A stretch of DNA of 64,000 nt from Pseudomonas pseudonitroreducens (GTDB lineage: Bacteria > Pseudomonadota > Gammaproteobacteria > Pseudomonadales > Pseudomonadaceae): positions 186,001 through 250,000 of the forward strand of contig NZ_BQHJ01000002.1 of assembly GCF_021603645.1 (NCBI RefSeq), written 5' to 3'. Every line of letters begins with the position of its first letter. Within the stretch, counting starts at the first letter, position 1. This document shows positions 25,101 through 35,016 of this stretch, piece after piece. The position numbers were made by a program, and so were the translations under genes. The notes under the pieces are model-generated. The model searched no databases and was not told the origin of the DNA. It saw only the letters and a list, made by a program, of their open reading frames with translations.

Positions 25101-25544
25101 ATGGCGACCTTACTGGTACTGCACGGGCCCAACCTCAACCTGCTGGGCACCCGCGAGCCCGACAAGTACGGCTCCGTCACCCTCGAGCAGATCAACCAGG
25201 ACCTGGAGCGCCGCGCCCGCGAGGCCGGCCACCACCTGATGCACCTGCAGAGCAACGCCGAGTACGAACTGATCGACCGGATCCACGCCGCGCGCAACGA
25301 AGGCGTGGATTTCATCCTGATCAATCCGGCCGCTTTCACGCATACAAGTGTCGCGCTACGTGACGCATTGCTCGCAGTGAGCATCCCATTCATCGAAGTG
25401 CACCTCTCCAACGTGCACAAACGTGAACCTTTCCGGCATCACTCCTACTTCTCCGACGTGGCGGTAGGGGTGATCTGCGGTCTGGGTGCCACAGGCTACC
25501 GCCTGGCCCTGGAATCCGCCCTCGAACAACTTGAACGCCCGTGA
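25101..25544 (+). CDS. aroQ: 3-dehydroquinate dehydratase, type II
   Basis: A 147-residue shikimate pathway enzyme that dehydrates 3-dehydroquinate to 3-dehydroshikimate. The N-terminal [18 protein letters not shown] loop carries the catalytic tyrosine, and the catalytic histidine is in [11 protein letters not shown]. Length is standard for the dodecameric type II enzyme. It stands 24 bases ahead of accB, an arrangement conserved in gamma-proteobacteria, and is probably cotranscribed with accBC. Confidence 0.97.
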   Translation: MATLLVLHGPNLNLLGTREPDKYGSVTLEQINQDLERRAREAGHHLMHLQSNAEYELIDRIHAARNEGVDFILINPAAFTHTSVALRDALLAVSIPFIEVHLSNVHKREPFRHHSYFSDVAVGVICGLGATGYRLALESALEQLERP

Positions 25545-25568
25545 CCTCACCTGGGAGAGCGAACACTG

Positions 25569-26033
25569 ATGGACATCCGTAAAGTCAAGAAACTGATCGA
25601 ACTGCTCGAAGAATCCGGTATCGACGAACTGGAGATCAAAGAGGGCGAAGAGTCCGTACGCATCAGCCGTCACAGCAAGACCGCCGCCCAGCCGATCTAT
25701 GCTGCCGCCCCTGCCTACGCTCCGGCCCCCGCCGCTGCCCCGGTCGCTGCTGCTGCCGCCGCTCCGGCCGCTGAAGCCGCCCCGGCTGCGCAGAACCTCG
25801 CCGGCGCCGTGCGCTCGCCGATGGTCGGCACCTTCTACCGCGCTGCCTCGCCGACCTCTGCCAACTTCGTTGAAGTCGGCCAGAGCGTGAAGAAAGGCGA
25901 CATCCTCTGCATCGTCGAAGCCATGAAGATGATGAACCACATCGAAGCCGAGACCAGTGGCGTGATCGGTCAGATCCTCGTGGAGAACGGCCAGCCGGTC
26001 GAATTCGACCAGCCCCTGTTCACCATCGTTTAA
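25569..26033 (+). CDS. accB: Biotin carboxyl carrier protein of acetyl-CoA carboxylase
   Basis: A 154-residue BCCP. An N-terminal domain (1-35) and an Ala/Pro-rich flexible linker (about 38-78) lead to the biotinyl domain, with the biotin-accepting Lys120 in EAMKM. It carries carboxybiotin between AccC and AccAD in fatty acid synthesis. The accC gene follows 17 bases later. Confidence 0.97.
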   Translation: MDIRKVKKLIELLEESGIDELEIKEGEESVRISRHSKTAAQPIYAAAPAYAPAPAAAPVAAAAAAPAAEAAPAAQNLAGAVRSPMVGTFYRAASPTSANFVEVGQSVKKGDILCIVEAMKMMNHIEAETSGVIGQILVENGQPVEFDQPLFTIV

Positions 26034-26050
26034 AACGCGGGGAGCCTGCG

Positions 26051-27400
26051 ATGTTGGAAAAAGTACTGATCGCCAACCGCGGCGAAATTGCGCTGCGCAT
26101 CCTGCGTGCGTGCAAGGAGCTGGGCATCAAGACAGTGGCCGTGCACTCGACCGCCGACCGTGAACTGATGCACCTGTCGCTGGCCGACGAAGCGGTCTGC
26201 ATCGGTCCGGCCCCGGCCGCGCAGTCCTACCTGCACATCCCGGCGATCATCGCCGCGGCCGAGGTCACCGGCGCCGTGGGTATCCACCCCGGCTACGGCT
26301 TCCTCGCCGAGAACGCCGACTTCGCCGAGCAGGTCGAACGCTCCGGCTTCACCTTCATCGGCCCGAGCGCCGACGTCATCCGCCTGATGGGTGACAAGGT
26401 GTCCGCCAAGGACGCCATGAAGAAAGCCGGCGTGCCGACCGTACCGGGCTCCGACGGCCCGCTGCCGGAAGACGAAGAAACCGCACTGGCCATCGCCCGC
26501 GAGGTTGGCTATCCGGTGATCATCAAGGCCGCCGGTGGCGGTGGTGGGCGCGGCATGCGCGTCGTGCATCACGAGGAAGACCTGATCAAGTCCGCCAAGC
26601 TGACCCGCACCGAAGCGGGCGCGGCCTTCGGCAACTCGATGGTCTACCTGGAGAAGTTCCTGACCAACCCGCGCCACGTGGAAGTCCAGGTGCTCTCCGA
26701 CGGCCAGGGCAACGCCATCCACCTGGGCGACCGCGACTGCTCCCTGCAGCGTCGTCACCAGAAGGTACTGGAAGAAGCCCCCGCCCCGGGCATCGACGAG
26801 AAGGCCCGCGCCGAAGTGCTGGCCCGCTGCGTCCAGGCCTGCGTGGAAATCGGCTACCGTGGCGCCGGCACCTTCGAGTTCCTCTACGAGAACGGCCGCT
26901 TCTACTTCATCGAGATGAACACCCGCGTGCAGGTGGAGCATCCGGTGTCGGAGATGGTCACCGGGATCGACATCGTCAAGGAGATGCTCAGCATCGCCTC
27001 GGGCAACAAGCTGTCGTTCAAGCAGGAGGACGTGGTCATCCGTGGCCATGCGCTGGAATGCCGGATCAACGCCGAAGACCCGAAGACCTTCATGCCCAGC
27101 CCCGGCAAGGTGAAGCACTTCCACGCCCCGGGCGGCAACGGCGTGCGCGTGGATTCGCACCTGTACAGCGGCTACGCGGTACCGCCGAACTACGACTCGC
27201 TGGTGGGCAAGATCATCACCTACGGCAAGGACCGCGACGAAGCCATGGCGCGCATGCGTAATGCGCTGGACGAGCTGATCGTCGATGGCATCAAGACCAA
27301 CACCGAGCTGCACAAGGAGCTGGTCCGCGATAAAGAGTTCTGCAAGGGTGGCGTGAACATCCACTACCTGGAGAAGAAGCTGGGCATGGACAAGCACTAA
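26051..27400 (+). CDS. accC: Biotin carboxylase subunit of acetyl-CoA carboxylase
   Basis: A 449-residue ATP-grasp enzyme that carboxylates the biotin on AccB with ATP and bicarbonate. The glycine-rich ATP loop is [29 protein letters not shown] carries the metal- and bicarbonate-binding residues. Length equals E. coli AccC (449). It is the last gene of the aroQ-accB-accC unit, with a terminator-like hairpin downstream at 27435-27464. Confidence 0.98.
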   Translation: MLEKVLIANRGEIALRILRACKELGIKTVAVHSTADRELMHLSLADEAVCIGPAPAAQSYLHIPAIIAAAEVTGAVGIHPGYGFLAENADFAEQVERSGFTFIGPSADVIRLMGDKVSAKDAMKKAGVPTVPGSDGPLPEDEETALAIAREVGYPVIIKAAGGGGGRGMRVVHHEEDLIKSAKLTRTEAGAAFGNSMVYLEKFLTNPRHVEVQVLSDGQGNAIHLGDRDCSLQRRHQKVLEEAPAPGIDEKARAEVLARCVQACVEIGYRGAGTFEFLYENGRFYFIEMNTRVQVEHPVSEMVTGIDIVKEMLSIASGNKLSFKQEDVVIRGHALECRINAEDPKTFMPSPGKVKHFHAPGGNGVRVDSHLYSGYAVPPNYDSLVGKIITYGKDRDEAMARMRNALDELIVDGIKTNTELHKELVRDKEFCKGGVNIHYLEKKLGMDKH

Positions 27401-27434
27401 ACGCTTGTCGCAAGCCTGCCTTGCCTCGCTCCAC

Positions 27435-27464
27435 CACAAGGGCTGCCTCCGGGCGGCCCTTGTG
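27435..27464 (+). terminator. Terminator candidate after accC
   Basis: A perfect 9-bp stem (CACAAGGGC / GCCCTTGTG) with a 12-base loop lies 34 bases past the accC stop. It is followed by CTTTGTGGG, a short and imperfect T-tract. Confidence 0.55.
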
Positions 27465-27591
27465 CTTTGTGGGCCCTGCACGCTGGCATGGCAGGGTGCC
27501 GTGCAGTAAGCTTGCCGCCTTTATCTGCGGGCCGCCTGGGCGGTCCGTTGTCTTTTCCAGCGCCATCCCAGCACTATCGAGGTACCGCCCC

Positions 27592-28470
27592 ATGCCCTGG
27601 CTTCAAGTCCGACTCGCCATCACCCCGGATCAGGCGGAAACCTATGAAGATGCACTGCTGGAAGTTGGCGCCGTCTCCGTCACCTTCATGGACGCCGAAG
27701 ACCAGCCGATCTTCGAGCCGGACCTGGGCACCACCCCGCTGTGGAGCCACACTCATCTGCTCGCGCTGTTCGAGGCGGACACCGACGAAACCTCGCTGAT
27801 CGCCCATCTGACCCTGTTGACCGGCGGCGAACTGCCCCAGCACCAGATCGAACACATCACGGACCAGGACTGGGAACGCAGCTGGATGGAGAACTTCAAG
27901 CCGATGCGTTTCGGCCGTCGCCTGTGGATCGTCCCCAGCTGGCACGACGCCCCGGAGCCGGAAGCGGTGAACCTGCTGCTCGACCCGGGCCTGGCCTTCG
28001 GCACCGGCACCCACCCGACCACCGCGCTGTGCCTGGAATGGCTCGACGGCCAGCAGCTGGCCGGCCAGCAGGTGCTGGATTTCGGCTGCGGCTCGGGCAT
28101 CCTCGCCATCGCCGCGCTGCTGCTGGGCGCCGAGCAGGCGGTCGGTACCGACATCGACCCGCAGGCGCTGGAGGCCTCGCGCGACAACGCCTCGCGCAAT
28201 GGCATCGACCCGACGAAATTCCCCGTCTACCTGCCCGCCGATATGCCGAAGGAACCAGCGGACGTCCTGGTGGCGAACATTCTGGCCGGGCCGCTGGTCA
28301 CATTGGCAGAGCAGCTCACCGGCCTGGTGAAATCCGGTGGCCTGCTGGCCCTCTCGGGCATCCTCGCCGAGCAGGCCGAGGAAGTGCGCGCCGCCTATGC
28401 CGACGCCTTCGACCTCGACCCGACCGCCGAGCGCGATGGCTGGATCCGCATCAGCGGCCGCCGCCGCTGA
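27592..28470 (+). CDS. prmA: Ribosomal protein L11 methyltransferase
   Basis: A 292-residue SAM methyltransferase that trimethylates ribosomal protein L11. The N-terminal L11-recognition domain opens [16 protein letters not shown]. The SAM-binding core has [15 protein letters not shown] followed by [15 protein letters not shown]. The ATG at 27592 gives the family length; the open frame further upstream is not conserved in character. It follows accC as in PAO1. Confidence 0.96.
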   Translation: MPWLQVRLAITPDQAETYEDALLEVGAVSVTFMDAEDQPIFEPDLGTTPLWSHTHLLALFEADTDETSLIAHLTLLTGGELPQHQIEHITDQDWERSWMENFKPMRFGRRLWIVPSWHDAPEPEAVNLLLDPGLAFGTGTHPTTALCLEWLDGQQLAGQQVLDFGCGSGILAIAALLLGAEQAVGTDIDPQALEASRDNASRNGIDPTKFPVYLPADMPKEPADVLVANILAGPLVTLAEQLTGLVKSGGLLALSGILAEQAEEVRAAYADAFDLDPTAERDGWIRISGRRR

Positions 28471-28530
28471 GTGCCTGCCGTACGGGGCTTGAGTTAGACT
28501 AACCGCCAGATTTTTCCGCCGGACCGCCGC

Positions 28531-30144
28531 ATGAGCGACAGCTTCATCACACAGTGCCCCCATTGCCAGACCCGCTTCCGCGTCAACGCGGCGCAACTGG
28601 GCGCGGCCAGCGGTGCTGTGCGCTGCGGAACCTGCCTGAAGGTGTTCAACGCGCCGCAGAACATGGTGGGCGAGCCCACCCAGACGCCGGCAGTGACGGT
28701 CGCCGAGGCGCCGTCCATTGAAGCCCGCACACCGGCAACCGCCCCGGAGCCGATCGTGCAAGCGGCTCCGACCAAGGCTCCGGAGCCAGCGGCAGTGGCG
28801 CCGATCCCCCCGCCAGCCTTCAGCACTTTCACACCGGAGAAACCTGCCGCACCCAACGCGCCCGGCACCGCCACCCTCGGCTGGCCACTGGCGCCCCATG
28901 CAGCGCGGCACTCCAGCGATGTGGCGGAAAAGCCCGCCATCACTGCACCGCAGGTGGAAACAAAACCGACACCGGCCGCCGAACCTGCCCCGAGCATTGC
29001 CGCGACTGCGGTGATCACCCCGGCCGCGACCGTCACCAGCGAGCCAGCCAGACCCGCAAGCGCGCCGGCAAAGAAAGACGAAACGCTGTGGATCCACGAC
29101 GATCTCGACCTGGACAGCCTCAATCTCGACGAGGAACTGGCCAAGCTCGATGAATTCGAGCTGTCCCAGGAGTTCCTCAGCATCGAACGCGCGCCGCACC
29201 CGAGCGAGGCCCTGCAGTCCCGCCAGGAAGAGAAGCGCGACCCGCACGACGAGCGCTGGGCCGAAGCCTTGCTGGAGGAAGAACAGAGCGGCGCCAATCG
29301 AGTTTCCCGCCAGGAGCCCAGCCTTGGCCGCCTGCCCGCCGACGAGCCGCCGGCACCGCCCGCCAGCGCACGCCTGGTGGCCAGCCAGGAAGCCGAGCCG
29401 GAAGCGCCCGAAGACGAGCCGGAGCACGAACCGCGTATCGACCCGGCGCCCCTGCGCGTCGAGAGTGACGATGAGCACCTTCCAACCTTCAGCGCCCGTC
29501 GCGATGACGACGAGCCCGAGGCGGAGGACGAGCACGACGATGAGCCAACGCTGGCCGACCAGCGCGGCGACAAGCGTCGCGCCGAACCCGCCGTGAACAA
29601 TGGCGGCCTGCACGACCTGAGCGACGAACCCCTGCAGCTCGACTGGCAGAAGCCCAAGAGCCGCTGGGGTCGCCGCCTGTTCTGGCTGCTGCTGATCGTG
29701 TTGGCGCTGGCCGGCCTCGCCGGCCAGTACATCGCCTACCACTTCGACGAACTGGCGCGCCAGGACCAGTACCGCCCCTGGTTTGCCCAGGCCTGCCCGG
29801 AGCTGGGTTGCACCCTGCCCTCCAAGGTGGACGTGGAGCAGATCCGCAGCAGCAACCTGGTGGTGCGCAGCCACCCGGACTTCAGCGGTGCCCTGGTGGT
29901 CGACGCGATCATCTACAACCGCGCCAACTTCTCCCAGCCCTTCCCGCTGCTGGAAATGCGCTTCGCCGACCTCAACGGCCAACTGATCGCCAGCCGCCGC
30001 TTCAAGCCCAGCGAATACCTCTCCGGCGAGCTGGCCGGGCAGAGCGAGATGCCGCCGCAGACGCCGATCCACATCTCCCTGGATATCCTCGATCCGGGTC
30101 CCAAAGCGGTGAACTACAGCCTGAGCTTCCACTCGCCGGAATGA
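28531..30144 (+). CDS. DUF3426 / MJ0042-type zinc-ribbon membrane protein
   Basis: A 537-residue protein. An N-terminal zinc ribbon of the MJ0042 type uses CPHCQTRFRV (Cys9, Cys12) and VRCGTCLKVF (about 32-35). A long Ala/Pro/Glu/Asp-rich low-complexity region (about 55-375) leads to one transmembrane helix (about 382-402) and a DUF3426 domain at the C-terminus. The topology puts the zinc finger in the cytoplasm and DUF3426 in the periplasm. The function is unknown. It sits between prmA and dusB, as in other pseudomonads, and the low-complexity part makes its length variable. Confidence 0.88.
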   Translation: MSDSFITQCPHCQTRFRVNAAQLGAASGAVRCGTCLKVFNAPQNMVGEPTQTPAVTVAEAPSIEARTPATAPEPIVQAAPTKAPEPAAVAPIPPPAFSTFTPEKPAAPNAPGTATLGWPLAPHAARHSSDVAEKPAITAPQVETKPTPAAEPAPSIAATAVITPAATVTSEPARPASAPAKKDETLWIHDDLDLDSLNLDEELAKLDEFELSQEFLSIERAPHPSEALQSRQEEKRDPHDERWAEALLEEEQSGANRVSRQEPSLGRLPADEPPAPPASARLVASQEAEPEAPEDEPEHEPRIDPAPLRVESDDEHLPTFSARRDDDEPEAEDEHDDEPTLADQRGDKRRAEPAVNNGGLHDLSDEPLQLDWQKPKSRWGRRLFWLLLIVLALAGLAGQYIAYHFDELARQDQYRPWFAQACPELGCTLPSKVDVEQIRSSNLVVRSHPDFSGALVVDAIIYNRANFSQPFPLLEMRFADLNGQLIASRRFKPSEYLSGELAGQSEMPPQTPIHISLDILDPGPKAVNYSLSFHSPE

Positions 30145-30366
30145 CCCGGCGAGTAGCTCAAAGCGCCTGAGAGCGCCAGTTCCACTCGTCTTCCTACCTT
30201 GGGTGCTAAGCCCGAAGCTGTTCAGAATTTATCCAAAATCGCCTTTATCCGGTCATCGAGAGCGGGTATCATGCCCTCCCTTTTTTGCTAGCACCGGTGG
30301 CAGGCCCCGAAACGCATCCGCGAGTGGTACAACGCGCGGCGCCTCGGTGTTCCCGCCCCATTGACC
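30145..30366. promoter_or_regulatory. Upstream region of dusB-fis
   Basis: This gap should contain the promoter of the dusB-fis operon. An A/T-rich patch at about 30225-30250 (GAATTTATCCAAAATCGC) is the likely core. I cannot assign -10 and -35 boxes confidently. Confidence 0.4.
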
Positions 30367-31374
30367 ATGGAAATCCAGTCGGTGGTACGCATCGGCTCCT
30401 ACACACTGCCCAACAGACTGATCCTGGCCCCGATGGCCGGCGTCACCGATCGTCCGTTCCGCCAGCTGTGCCGCCGCCTCGGCGCCGGCATGGTGGTTTC
30501 GGAGATGGTCACCAGCGACGTCCGCCTGTGGAACAGCCGCAAGTCGCGCCTGCGCCTGCAGCACGACAACGAAGATCAGCCACGTTCGGTGCAGATCGCC
30601 GGCGGCGACCCGCAGATGCTCGCGGAAGCCGCCCAGCGCAATGTGGAGCTCGGCGCCCAGATCATCGACATCAACATGGGTTGCCCGGCAAAGAAGGTGT
30701 GCAACAAGGCTGCGGGTTCCGCGCTGATGAAGGATGAACGGCTGGTAGCCGACATCCTCGAGGCGGTGGTCGCGGCAGTGGAGGTTCCCGTCACCCTGAA
30801 GATTCGCACCGGTTGGGACCGGTCGAACAAGAACGGTGTGACGGTGGCGCGGATCGCCGAGCAGTCGGGTATCCGGGCGCTGGCGGTACACGGCAGGACC
30901 CGTGCCGACCTCTACACCGGCGATGCGGAGTACGAAACCATTGCGGCGATCAAGCAGGCAGTTTCGATTCCGGTCTTCGCCAATGGTGATATCGATTCAC
31001 CGCGCAAGGCACGGCAGGTTTTCGAGCAGACGGGTGTGGACGCCCTGCTGATCGGGCGCGCCGCTCAGGGCAATCCCTGGATCTTCCGCGAAATCGATCA
31101 TTACCTGAGCACCGGCGAGCTATTGCCGGCGCCGAGTCTGCACGAGGTGCAGAGCATCCTGCTCGAACACCTCGCTGCATTGCATGCGTTTTATGGGGAG
31201 GAAATGGGTGTGCGCATTGCCCGCAAGCATGTGGGCTGGTACCTCGCAACCCAACCGGGCGCGGCGGAGTTCCGCGCCCAGTTCAATCGTTTGCAGGACA
31301 CGGATGCACAGAGCGCCAGCGTCAGGCAGTTCTTCGCCGAGCGCCACAATAACGGAGATGGGGTGGCCGCATGA
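30367..31374 (+). CDS. dusB: tRNA-dihydrouridine synthase B
   Basis: A 335-residue FMN-dependent enzyme that reduces uridines in the tRNA D-loop. The TIM barrel begins [15 protein letters not shown]. The catalytic cysteine is in [18 protein letters not shown], and [14 protein letters not shown] and FANGDI follow. The start is the ATG at 30367, two codons inside the longest open frame, which begins at a TTG. Its stop overlaps the fis start (ATGA 31371-31374), the same dusB-fis operon arrangement as in enterobacteria. Confidence 0.96.
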   Translation: MEIQSVVRIGSYTLPNRLILAPMAGVTDRPFRQLCRRLGAGMVVSEMVTSDVRLWNSRKSRLRLQHDNEDQPRSVQIAGGDPQMLAEAAQRNVELGAQIIDINMGCPAKKVCNKAAGSALMKDERLVADILEAVVAAVEVPVTLKIRTGWDRSNKNGVTVARIAEQSGIRALAVHGRTRADLYTGDAEYETIAAIKQAVSIPVFANGDIDSPRKARQVFEQTGVDALLIGRAAQGNPWIFREIDHYLSTGELLPAPSLHEVQSILLEHLAALHAFYGEEMGVRIARKHVGWYLATQPGAAEFRAQFNRLQDTDAQSASVRQFFAERHNNGDGVAA

Positions 31375-31691
31375 CAACGATGACCGAGACATTAGTGAGT
31401 GGAATGACACCCGTGAGCGACAACGCCAACCTTAAACAGCACCTGACCACTCCGACGCAGGAGGGGCAGACCCTCCGCGACAGCGTGGAAAAGGCACTGC
31501 ACAACTATTTCGCCCATCTCGAAGGGCAGCCGGTCACGGACGTGTACAACATGGTGCTTTGCGAAGTCGAAGCGCCGCTGCTGGAAACCGTCATGAACCA
31601 CGTGAAGGGTAACCAGACCAAAGCCTCCGAACTGCTGGGGCTGAACCGCGGGACCCTGCGCAAGAAACTCAAGCAGTACGATCTTCTCTGA
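31371..31691 (+). CDS. fis: Nucleoid-associated regulator Fis
   Basis: A 106-residue DNA-bending protein. The C-terminal helix-turn-helix is [20 protein letters not shown], followed by RKKLKQY, as in E. coli Fis. It homodimerises and affects rRNA synthesis, recombination and many promoters. Translation is coupled to dusB by an ATGA overlap. Internal ATGs exist at residues 4 and 12, so the exact N-terminus is uncertain. Confidence 0.96.
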   Translation: MTTMTETLVSGMTPVSDNANLKQHLTTPTQEGQTLRDSVEKALHNYFAHLEGQPVTDVYNMVLCEVEAPLLETVMNHVKGNQTKASELLGLNRGTLRKKLKQYDLL

Positions 31692-31707
31692 CGCGGCGGC
31701 AGGTCCC

Positions 31708-31772
31708 AGGCTGCAGGCGGCAGGCAAGCCGCTCGGGCCTGAAGCCTGCAGCTTGCAGCCTGTAGCCTCTAG
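31708..31772. repeat. CAGGCTGCAGGC-type palindromic element between fis and purH
   Basis: Inverted GGCTGCAGGC / GCCTGCAGC segments and a second CTTGCAGCCTGTAGCC tail form a compound hairpin in the 90-base gap between fis and purH. It ends 9 bases before the purH start codon. Only one copy is present in this window. It may terminate the dusB-fis transcript or simply be another dispersed repeat. Confidence 0.6.
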
Positions 31773-31781
31773 GAACTCGTT

Positions 31782-33383
31782 ATGACCGACCAAACCACCC
31801 GCCTGCCCGTCCGCCGTGCGCTGATCAGCGTTTCCGACAAGACCGGCGTCGTCGATTTCGCCCGTGAGCTGGCTGCCCTTGGCGTGGAGATCCTTTCCAC
31901 CGGCGGCACCTACAAGCTGCTCAAGGACAATGGCATCGCCGCCGTGGAAGTGGCCGACTACACCGGCTTCCCGGAAATGATGGACGGCCGTGTGAAGACC
32001 CTGCACCCGAAAGTCCACGGCGGTATCCTCGGCCGTCGCGACATCGATGGCGCCGTCATGGCAGAACACGGCATCAAGCCGATCGACCTGGTTGCGGTCA
32101 ACCTGTATCCCTTCGCGGCAACCGTGGCCAAGCCCGGCTGCACCCTGCCGGACGCCATCGAGAACATCGACATCGGCGGCCCGACCATGGTTCGCAGCGC
32201 GGCGAAGAACCACAAGGACGTCGCCATCGTGGTCAACTCCACCGACTACCAAGGCGTCATCGCGGCCCTGCAGGACGGCGGCCTGACCTACGCCCAGCGC
32301 TTCAACCTGGCCCTCAAGGCGTTCGAGCACACCTCCGCCTACGACGGCATGATCGCCAACTACCTGGGCACCATCGACCAGGACGCCGAAACCCTGTCCA
32401 CCGAGAACCGCCTGCAGTTCCCGCGCACCTTCAACAGCCAGTTCATCAAGGCGCAGGACATGCGCTACGGCGAGAACCCGCACCAGAGCGCGGCGTTCTA
32501 CGTCGAGGGCGGCGAAGCCAGCGTCTCCACCGCCATCCAGCTGCAGGGCAAGGAACTGTCGTTCAACAACGTGGCCGACACCGACGCCGCGCTGGAATGC
32601 GTGAAGAGCTTCGTCAAGCCGGCCTGCGTCATCGTCAAGCACGCCAACCCGTGCGGCGTGGCCGTGGTTCCGGAAAACGAAGGCGGCATCCGCAAGGCCT
32701 ATGACCTGGCCTACGCCACCGACACCGAGTCGGCCTTCGGCGGCATCATCGCCTTCAACCGCGAGCTGGACGGCGAGACCGCCCAGGCCATCGTCGACCG
32801 TCAGTTCGTCGAAGTCATCATCGCCCCGAAAGTCTCCGAAGCGGCTCGCGCCGTGGTCGCTGCCAAAGCCAACGTGCGCCTGCTGGAATGCGGCGAGTGG
32901 CCGGCCGAGCGCCCTGCCGGCTGGGACTTCAAGCGCGTCAACGGCGGCCTGCTGGTGCAGAGCCGCGACATCGGCATGATCACCGCCGACGACCTGAAGA
33001 TCGTCACCCAGCGCGCGCCGAGCGAGCAGGAAATCCACGACCTGATCTTCGCCTGGAAAGTCGCCAAGTTCGTCAAGTCCAACGCCATCGTCTACGCCAA
33101 GGCGCGTCAGACCGTCGGTGTCGGCGCCGGCCAGATGAGCCGCGTGAACTCCGCCCGCATCGCCGCCATCAAGGCCGAGCACGCCGGCCTGGAAGTGAAG
33201 GGTGCGGTCATGGCTTCCGATGCCTTCTTCCCGTTCCGCGACGGCATCGACAACGCGGCCAAGGCCGGTATCACCGCGGTGATCCAGCCGGGTGGCTCGA
33301 TGCGTGACAACGAAGTGATCGCCGCTGCCGACGAGGCCGGCATTGCCATGGTCTTCACCGGCATGCGCCACTTTAGGCATTAA
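31782..33383 (+). CDS. purH: Bifunctional AICAR transformylase / IMP cyclohydrolase
   Basis: A 533-residue enzyme of the last two steps of IMP synthesis. The N-terminal IMP cyclohydrolase domain (about 1-200) has [19 protein letters not shown] and LSTGGTYK. The C-terminal AICAR transformylase has [13 protein letters not shown] and [10 protein letters not shown]. Length matches the family. AGGAA precedes the ATG. A hairpin follows the stop, and then purD. Confidence 0.98.
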   Translation: MTDQTTRLPVRRALISVSDKTGVVDFARELAALGVEILSTGGTYKLLKDNGIAAVEVADYTGFPEMMDGRVKTLHPKVHGGILGRRDIDGAVMAEHGIKPIDLVAVNLYPFAATVAKPGCTLPDAIENIDIGGPTMVRSAAKNHKDVAIVVNSTDYQGVIAALQDGGLTYAQRFNLALKAFEHTSAYDGMIANYLGTIDQDAETLSTENRLQFPRTFNSQFIKAQDMRYGENPHQSAAFYVEGGEASVSTAIQLQGKELSFNNVADTDAALECVKSFVKPACVIVKHANPCGVAVVPENEGGIRKAYDLAYATDTESAFGGIIAFNRELDGETAQAIVDRQFVEVIIAPKVSEAARAVVAAKANVRLLECGEWPAERPAGWDFKRVNGGLLVQSRDIGMITADDLKIVTQRAPSEQEIHDLIFAWKVAKFVKSNAIVYAKARQTVGVGAGQMSRVNSARIAAIKAEHAGLEVKGAVMASDAFFPFRDGIDNAAKAGITAVIQPGGSMRDNEVIAAADEAGIAMVFTGMRHFRH

Positions 33384-33387
33384 CCGG

Positions 33388-33411
33388 GACGGCCGCACTG
33401 TAGCGGCCGTC
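33388..33411 (+). terminator. Hairpin after purH
   Basis: A 9-bp perfect stem (GACGGCCGC / GCGGCCGTC) with a six-base loop starts 4 bases past the purH stop. There is no T-tract, so it may attenuate rather than terminate transcription into purD. Confidence 0.5.
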
Positions 33412-33534
33412 TGCTGCGTTGCGGACGACTTCGCCAATGCTCATTGCCAATAGGCAACTCCGCTTGTCGAAGCCATCCGCGCCTTGCATCCAGCCACTCC
33501 ATTGCGCCCTCGCACAGGCTGGAAAAAAGCTCTC

Positions 33535-33565
33535 GTAGGTTGGGTGGAGCGAAGCGATACCCAAC
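33535..33565. repeat. GTAGGTTGGGTGGAGC repeat (family D, single)
   Basis: This 31-base unit ends in GCGATACCCAAC, the complement of its own start region in part. It lies 36 bases before the purD start. The same family appears as an inverted pair between urtD and urtE (44416-44500). Confidence 0.8.
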
Positions 33566-33601
33566 GATCCGGCAGTGCCGGAACTGTTCAGGAGAACTCC
33601 A

Positions 33602-34891
33602 ATGAACGTACTCATCATCGGCAGCGGCGGTCGCGAGCACGCGCTGGCCTGGAAGGTCGCGCAGGATTCGCGCGTGCAGAAGGTCTTCGTCGCGCCGGGC
33701 AACGCCGGCACCGCCACAGAAGCCAAGTGCGAGAACGTCGCCATCGACGTGCTGGCCCTGGAAGAGCTGGCTGATTTCGCCGCGAAGAACGTACAGCTGA
33801 CCATCGTCGGCCCCGAGGCGCCGCTGGTCAAAGGCGTGGTCGACCTGTTCCGCGCGCGTGGCCTGGACATCTTCGGCCCCACCGCCGGCGCCGCGCAGCT
33901 GGAAGGCTCCAAGGCCTTCACCAAGGACTTCCTCGCGCGCCACCAGATCCCCACCGCCGACTACCAGAACTTCACCGAAGTCGAGCCGGCGCTGGCCTAC
34001 CTGAAAGAGAAAGGCGCGCCCATCGTGATCAAGGCCGACGGCCTGGCCGCGGGCAAGGGCGTGATCGTCGCCATGACCCTGGCCGAAGCCGAGGAAGCCG
34101 TGCGCGACATGCTCGCCGGCAACGCCTTCGGTGACGCCGGTTCGCGCGTGGTGATCGAGGAGTTCCTCGACGGCGAGGAGGCCAGCTTCATCGTCATGGT
34201 CGACGGCCAGAACGTGCTGCCCATGGCCACCAGCCAGGACCACAAGCGCGTCGGCGACGGCGACAGCGGCCCGAACACCGGCGGAATGGGCGCCTACTCC
34301 CCCGCTCCGGTCGTCACCCCGGACGTGCACCAGCGGGTGATGGATGAAGTGATCTACCCGACCGTGCGCGGCATGGCCGAGGAAGGCAACGTCTACACCG
34401 GCTTCCTGTATGCAGGCCTGATGATCGACAAGAGCGGCAAGCCGAAGGTCATCGAGTTCAACTGCCGCTTCGGCGACCCGGAAACCCAGCCGATCATGGT
34501 CCGCCTGGAATCGTCCCTGGTCCTGCTGGTCGAGGCCGCCCTCGCCAAGGCGTTGGACAAGGTCGAAGCCACCTGGGACCCGCGTCCCACCGTGGGCGTG
34601 GTGATCGCTGCTGGCGGTTACCCAGGCGACTACGCCAAGGGTGACGTCATCGAAGGCCTGGACGAAGCCGCCAAGCTCGACGGCAAGGTGTTCCACGCCG
34701 GCACCGCACTCAAGGACGGCCAGATCGTCACCGCCGGCGGCCGCGTACTGTGCGCCACCGCCATTGGCCCGAGCGTTTCCTCCGCGCAGCAGCAGGCTTA
34801 TCGCCTGGCCGAGAAGATCCGCTGGAACGGCAGCTTCTACCGCACCGACATCGGCTATCGCGCCATCGCTCGCGAACGCGGCGAAGGCTGA
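33602..34891 (+). CDS. purD: Phosphoribosylamine-glycine ligase
   Basis: A 429-residue ATP-grasp enzyme that makes glycinamide ribonucleotide in purine synthesis. It opens MNVLIIGSGGREHALAWK and carries VIKADGLAAGKGVIVA and NCRFGDPETQP. Length equals the E. coli enzyme (429). The ATG at 33602 has AGGAG upstream; the open frame extends nine codons further without similarity. It follows purH, as in P. aeruginosa. Confidence 0.97.
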   Translation: MNVLIIGSGGREHALAWKVAQDSRVQKVFVAPGNAGTATEAKCENVAIDVLALEELADFAAKNVQLTIVGPEAPLVKGVVDLFRARGLDIFGPTAGAAQLEGSKAFTKDFLARHQIPTADYQNFTEVEPALAYLKEKGAPIVIKADGLAAGKGVIVAMTLAEAEEAVRDMLAGNAFGDAGSRVVIEEFLDGEEASFIVMVDGQNVLPMATSQDHKRVGDGDSGPNTGGMGAYSPAPVVTPDVHQRVMDEVIYPTVRGMAEEGNVYTGFLYAGLMIDKSGKPKVIEFNCRFGDPETQPIMVRLESSLVLLVEAALAKALDKVEATWDPRPTVGVVIAAGGYPGDYAKGDVIEGLDEAAKLDGKVFHAGTALKDGQIVTAGGRVLCATAIGPSVSSAQQQAYRLAEKIRWNGSFYRTDIGYRAIARERGEG

Positions 34892-34963
34892 TCCGACGGG
34901 CGGAGGCGTCCCTCGTCGGGCGCCTCCTGCACGCCGGTCCCCGCGTGCACGGGTGGATTACGG

Positions 34964-35016
34964 CCTTCAGCACACTTGGCTATAATCCGCCCACTCACCA
35001 CCGAAGGGACTTCGCC
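34964..35016 (+). promoter_or_regulatory. Possible sigma-70 promoter of retS
   Basis: A perfect -10 hexamer, TATAAT, lies at 34981-34986, 30 bases before the GTG start of retS. With a 17-base spacer the -35 would be TTACGG at 34958-34963, which is weak. AAGGGA at 35004-35009 is the ribosome binding site. Confidence 0.45.

Noticed and set aside
27574-30132. An 852-codon minus-strand frame across prmA and the DUF3426 gene
   Set aside because: Low-complexity translation, antisense to genes with clear motifs, and no ribosome binding site or family features.
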